The notes under the pieces: model-generated
Told to the model about the DNA's origin: nothing
What the model saw: the letters and a program-made list of their open reading frames with translations, nothing else
Database searches by the model: none
Assembly: GCA_964518995.1 (NCBI GenBank)
Contig: CAZFJU010000177.1
Location: 1 to 9,490, forward strand
Length of the DNA stretch: 9,490 nucleotides
Direction: 5' to 3'
DNA from: ZC4RG20 sp964518995
GTDB lineage: Bacteria; Pseudomonadota; Gammaproteobacteria; Steroidobacterales; Rariloculaceae
Shown here: positions 7,788-9,490 of the stretch, in pieces
How the letters are laid out: each line of letters opens with the position of its first letter
Numbering within the stretch: the stretch's first letter is position 1
Program-made: the position numbers and the translations under genes

Positions 7788-8963
7788 ATGAATATTCGCA
7801 CCCGGCTCGCTGCTCTGGCTCTTGTCATTTTCGCCCCAATTCCTCTGGCCGCTCAGATCGGCGTGCCGGCGCGGCCGCTTCCGGCCGAGCCGTTCGTGAT
7901 CGACACGGCCGAGCAGGGGCCCGTGCGGGTGACCGTGATGCGCGGCCTCGAGCTGCCGTGGGATCTCGTATTCCTGCCCAGCGGCGACATTCTGGTCACG
8001 GAGCGGTCGAGCCGCCAGCTGCGGCTCGTGCGCGATGGCGCGGTCGACCCGCAGCCGATCTCGGGCTTGCCGGAGATCGGCGTGGTCGGCGGCGGCGGGT
8101 TGATGTCCGTCGTGATCCACCCGCAGTTCGCCGAGAACGGTTGGGTCTATGTGTCCTATACCAAGGAGGCGGCGCGCGGCTCGCGCGCGGTCGGCATGGC
8201 CCGCGGCCGGCTGGACGGCATGGCGCTGACCGAGGTCGAGGAGCTGTTTGCGGCCGAGGAGCCGGGCGGCGGCCCCGCGCCGGGCTTACCGCTGATCTTT
8301 GGGCCGGACGGCTATCTCTATATGGGCGTCGGCGGCGCGAACGACGAGATCGCGCAGCGCGGCGATTCCTACTATGGCAAGGTGCTGCGCTTCAATGACG
8401 ACGGCAGCGTGCCGGAGAACCCATTCGCCGATCTCCCCGGCTTCAAGCCCGAGATTTATACAGTCGGCCACCGCAACATGGTCGGTATGACCATTCATCC
8501 GACGACCGGTAAAGTCTGGCAGAACGAGAATGGCCCGCTCGGCGGCGATGAAGTGAACATTCTCGAGCCGGGCGCCAATTATGGTTGGCCGCTCGTCAGC
8601 TACGGACGGGACTACAGCGGCGCCCCGGTGTCGCGAATGCGCACGATGGTCGGCGTCGAGGATCCGGTGCTGTTTTGGAATCCGTCGATCGCGATCTCCG
8701 GCATGACGTTTTACACGGGCGACCGCTTCCCGGCCTGGCATCACAATCTCTTCGTTGGCGGCTTGCAGTTCGGGCGCATTCCGCGCACCGGGCAGATGCA
8801 GCGCATCGTGTTCAACGAGAATTGGGAGGAGATCCGCCGCGAGGCGCTGTTCGTGGAGCTGCGGCAACGCATTCGCGACGTCGAGCAGGGGCCGGATGGT
8901 CTCCTATACGTGCTGACCGACGAGCAGGACGGCGCGCTGCTGCGCCTCGAGCCGGCGGAGTAA
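7788..8963 (+). CDS. Exported PQQ-dependent sugar dehydrogenase homologue (GSDH/YliI family), active-site His absent
   Basis: A 391-residue precursor with a Sec signal peptide (MNIRTRLAALALVIFAPIPLAAQ, cleaved near residue 22-23). The mature part is a six-bladed beta-propeller of the glucose/sorbosone dehydrogenase family, of which E. coli YliI (aldose sugar dehydrogenase) is a member. Family motifs seen: ELPWDLVFLPSGDILVTER (55-73), IHPQFAENG (110-118), YTVGHRNMVGM (224-234), ENGPLGGDEVN (247-257), GANYGWPL (262-269) and RIRDVEQGPDG (361-371). Arg229-Asn230, in the PQQ-contacting position of soluble glucose dehydrogenase, are present. The segment before FGPDGYLY reads GGGPAPGLPLI. Family members usually have His-Phe-Gly-Gly/Ser-Arg there, so the general-base His becomes Ala164 and the Arg becomes Pro168. 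Sugar oxidation is therefore uncertain. Only a weak Shine-Dalgarno precedes the ATG. It lies 5 bp upstream of the RidA-family gene. Confidence 0.88.
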   Translation: MNIRTRLAALALVIFAPIPLAAQIGVPARPLPAEPFVIDTAEQGPVRVTVMRGLELPWDLVFLPSGDILVTERSSRQLRLVRDGAVDPQPISGLPEIGVVGGGGLMSVVIHPQFAENGWVYVSYTKEAARGSRAVGMARGRLDGMALTEVEELFAAEEPGGGPAPGLPLIFGPDGYLYMGVGGANDEIAQRGDSYYGKVLRFNDDGSVPENPFADLPGFKPEIYTVGHRNMVGMTIHPTTGKVWQNENGPLGGDEVNILEPGANYGWPLVSYGRDYSGAPVSRMRTMVGVEDPVLFWNPSIAISGMTFYTGDRFPAWHHNLFVGGLQFGRIPRTGQMQRIVFNENWEEIRREALFVELRQRIRDVEQGPDGLLYVLTDEQDGALLRLEPAE

Positions 8964-8968
8964 CCGCG

Positions 8969-9364
8969 ATGGAGATCAAGAAGGTCAATCCGTGGACGTG
9001 GCAGGATGCGTTCAACTTTTCGCAGCTGGTCGACGTGCAGGGCGCGACGCGCACGGTGTATCTGGCCGGCCAGACCTCGGTCGACCCGAGCGGTCGGCCA
9101 CTGCACCCGGGCGACATGGCTGCGCAGCTGGCGCAGGCCTTCGACAACCTCGAAACGTTACTGACGCAGTCGGGGCTGTCGCTCGAGAACGTCGTGCGCT
9201 TGAATTATTACGTCACGGACATACCGGCGTTCTCCTCCGCGGGCGATGTCGTCGCCGCCCGCCTCGGCAAGCTGGCCGTGAAGCCCTGCGGCACCTTGCT
9301 CGGCGTAGCGTCCCTCTCTCAGCCGGAGCTCGTCGTCGAGATCGAGGCCACCGCAGTCGCGTAG
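8969..9364 (+). CDS. RidA/YjgF/UK114 family protein lacking the signature arginine
   Basis: A 131-residue cytoplasmic protein of typical Rid length. RidA hydrolyses reactive enamine/imine intermediates, such as 2-aminoacrylate, as a trimer. Family features: VYLAGQTSVDPSG (30-42), a central helix AAQLAQAFDNLETLL (51-65), ENVVRLNYYVTDIPAF (73-88) and the C-terminal VEIEATAVA. In active RidA a conserved arginine lies in an A-R-L motif (Arg105 of E. coli). Here the same place reads A114-S115-L116, so canonical imine deaminase activity is doubtful, as for the Rid subfamilies that lack this arginine. The start follows the upstream stop by 5 bp, and its likely Shine-Dalgarno (CGGAG, 8956-8960) is inside the preceding gene, which suggests one transcript and translational coupling. 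There is no signal peptide, in contrast to the exported neighbour. The stop codon's last base is also the first base of the repeat array. Confidence 0.93.
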   Translation: MEIKKVNPWTWQDAFNFSQLVDVQGATRTVYLAGQTSVDPSGRPLHPGDMAAQLAQAFDNLETLLTQSGLSLENVVRLNYYVTDIPAFSSAGDVVAARLGKLAVKPCGTLLGVASLSQPELVVEIEATAVA

Positions 9365-9477
9365 AAATTGGGGTCAGAGCCCTTTTCGTGAAATTGGGGT
9401 CAGAGCCCAATTCCAAGAAAGGGCTCTGACCCCAATACGCGGCACCCGACCGCAAAAAGGGCTCTGACCCCAATTTC
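9364..9477. repeat. REP-like repeat array: four units in plus, plus, minus, minus order
   Basis: The core ATTGGGGTCAGAGCCC occurs four times. Plus-strand copies fall within 9365-9382 and 9391-9408 (AAATTGGGGTCAGAGCCC in both, period 26 bp). Minus-strand copies are at 9421-9436 and 9459-9476. The outer copies with flanks (9364-9386 and 9455-9477) are a perfect 23-bp inverted repeat separated by 68 bp. Each unit can also fold on itself: in the second, AATTGGG (9392-9398) pairs with CCCAATT (9406-9412) around a 7-nt loop. Repeated short palindromes of this kind are characteristic of REP elements moved by RAYT-type tyrosine transposases; that origin is inference, since no transposase is seen here. 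The array may also serve as the 3' end of the upstream transcript. Confidence 0.85.
9393..9436. repeat. Inner inverted repeat of the array
   Basis: ATTGGGGTCAGAGCCC (9393-9408) pairs perfectly with its complement at 9421-9436, leaving a 12-nt loop. This 16-bp stem is nested inside the 23-bp outer arms. Transcribed RNA would fold into one long interrupted hairpin, a plausible transcript end for the dehydrogenase-RidA unit. No T-run follows immediately. Confidence 0.7.
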
Positions 9478-9490
9478 CTCAGCGCGGCGG

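Noticed and set aside
9365..9473. Short open frames on both strands running through the terminal repeats (products containing LGSEPN/LGSDPN-like segments)
   Set aside because: These are translations of the repeat unit itself, a common source of spurious hypothetical proteins.
9364..9477. CRISPR array
   Set aside because: The repeats are in both orientations, spacing is irregular (8-22 bp between units), and there are no spacers of uniform length or cas genes.

Overview
The window is GC-rich DNA from a Gram-negative proteobacterium. The evidence is a TonB-dependent outer-membrane receptor, secretory and Tat-type signal peptides, and a divergent ppsR/ppsA pair. That pair is typical of gamma- and beta-proteobacteria. 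An environmental gammaproteobacterium is my best guess, but the taxonomy is inference. Coding density is high and every gap is under 200 bp. I saw no tRNA, rRNA, CRISPR array, transposase or phage gene.

Left part (about 1-3343): central carbon metabolism. ppsR (minus) encodes the bifunctional kinase/phosphorylase that regulates PEP synthase. ppsA (plus) encodes PEP synthase itself. They are divergent across only 46 bp, which contains a near-perfect 14-bp palindrome. The pair controls pyruvate-to-PEP flux at the entry to gluconeogenesis. Two GC-rich hairpins lie just beyond the 3' end of ppsR.

Middle (3344-7628): a large TonB-dependent receptor gene (plus, GTG start, with a good sigma70-type promoter candidate) converges on a minus-strand gene for a Tat-signal-bearing, hydroxypyruvate-isomerase-like TIM-barrel protein. 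A perfect 15-bp-stem hairpin sits between the two 3' ends and probably serves as a shared terminator.

Right part (7629-9364): a two-gene unit, divergent from the isomerase-like gene. It encodes an exported PQQ-dependent sugar dehydrogenase (GSDH/YliI) homologue, followed 5 bp later by a RidA-family protein. Each protein lacks the residue regarded as catalytic in the reference members of its family: the active-site His of the GSDH fold and the substrate-carboxylate Arg of RidA. The two may therefore be a co-inherited pair of divergent function.

Right edge (9364-9477): four copies of a REP-like unit with core ATTGGGGTCAGAGCCC, arranged plus, plus, minus, minus. The outer pair forms a perfect 23-bp inverted repeat that begins on the last base of the RidA-family stop codon. 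This resembles REP elements mobilised by RAYT transposases. No transposase is in the window.

Together, the receptor, the isomerase-like protein and the dehydrogenase homologue could form a cell-envelope carbohydrate or polyol uptake and processing set next to gluconeogenesis control. That link rests on proximity only.
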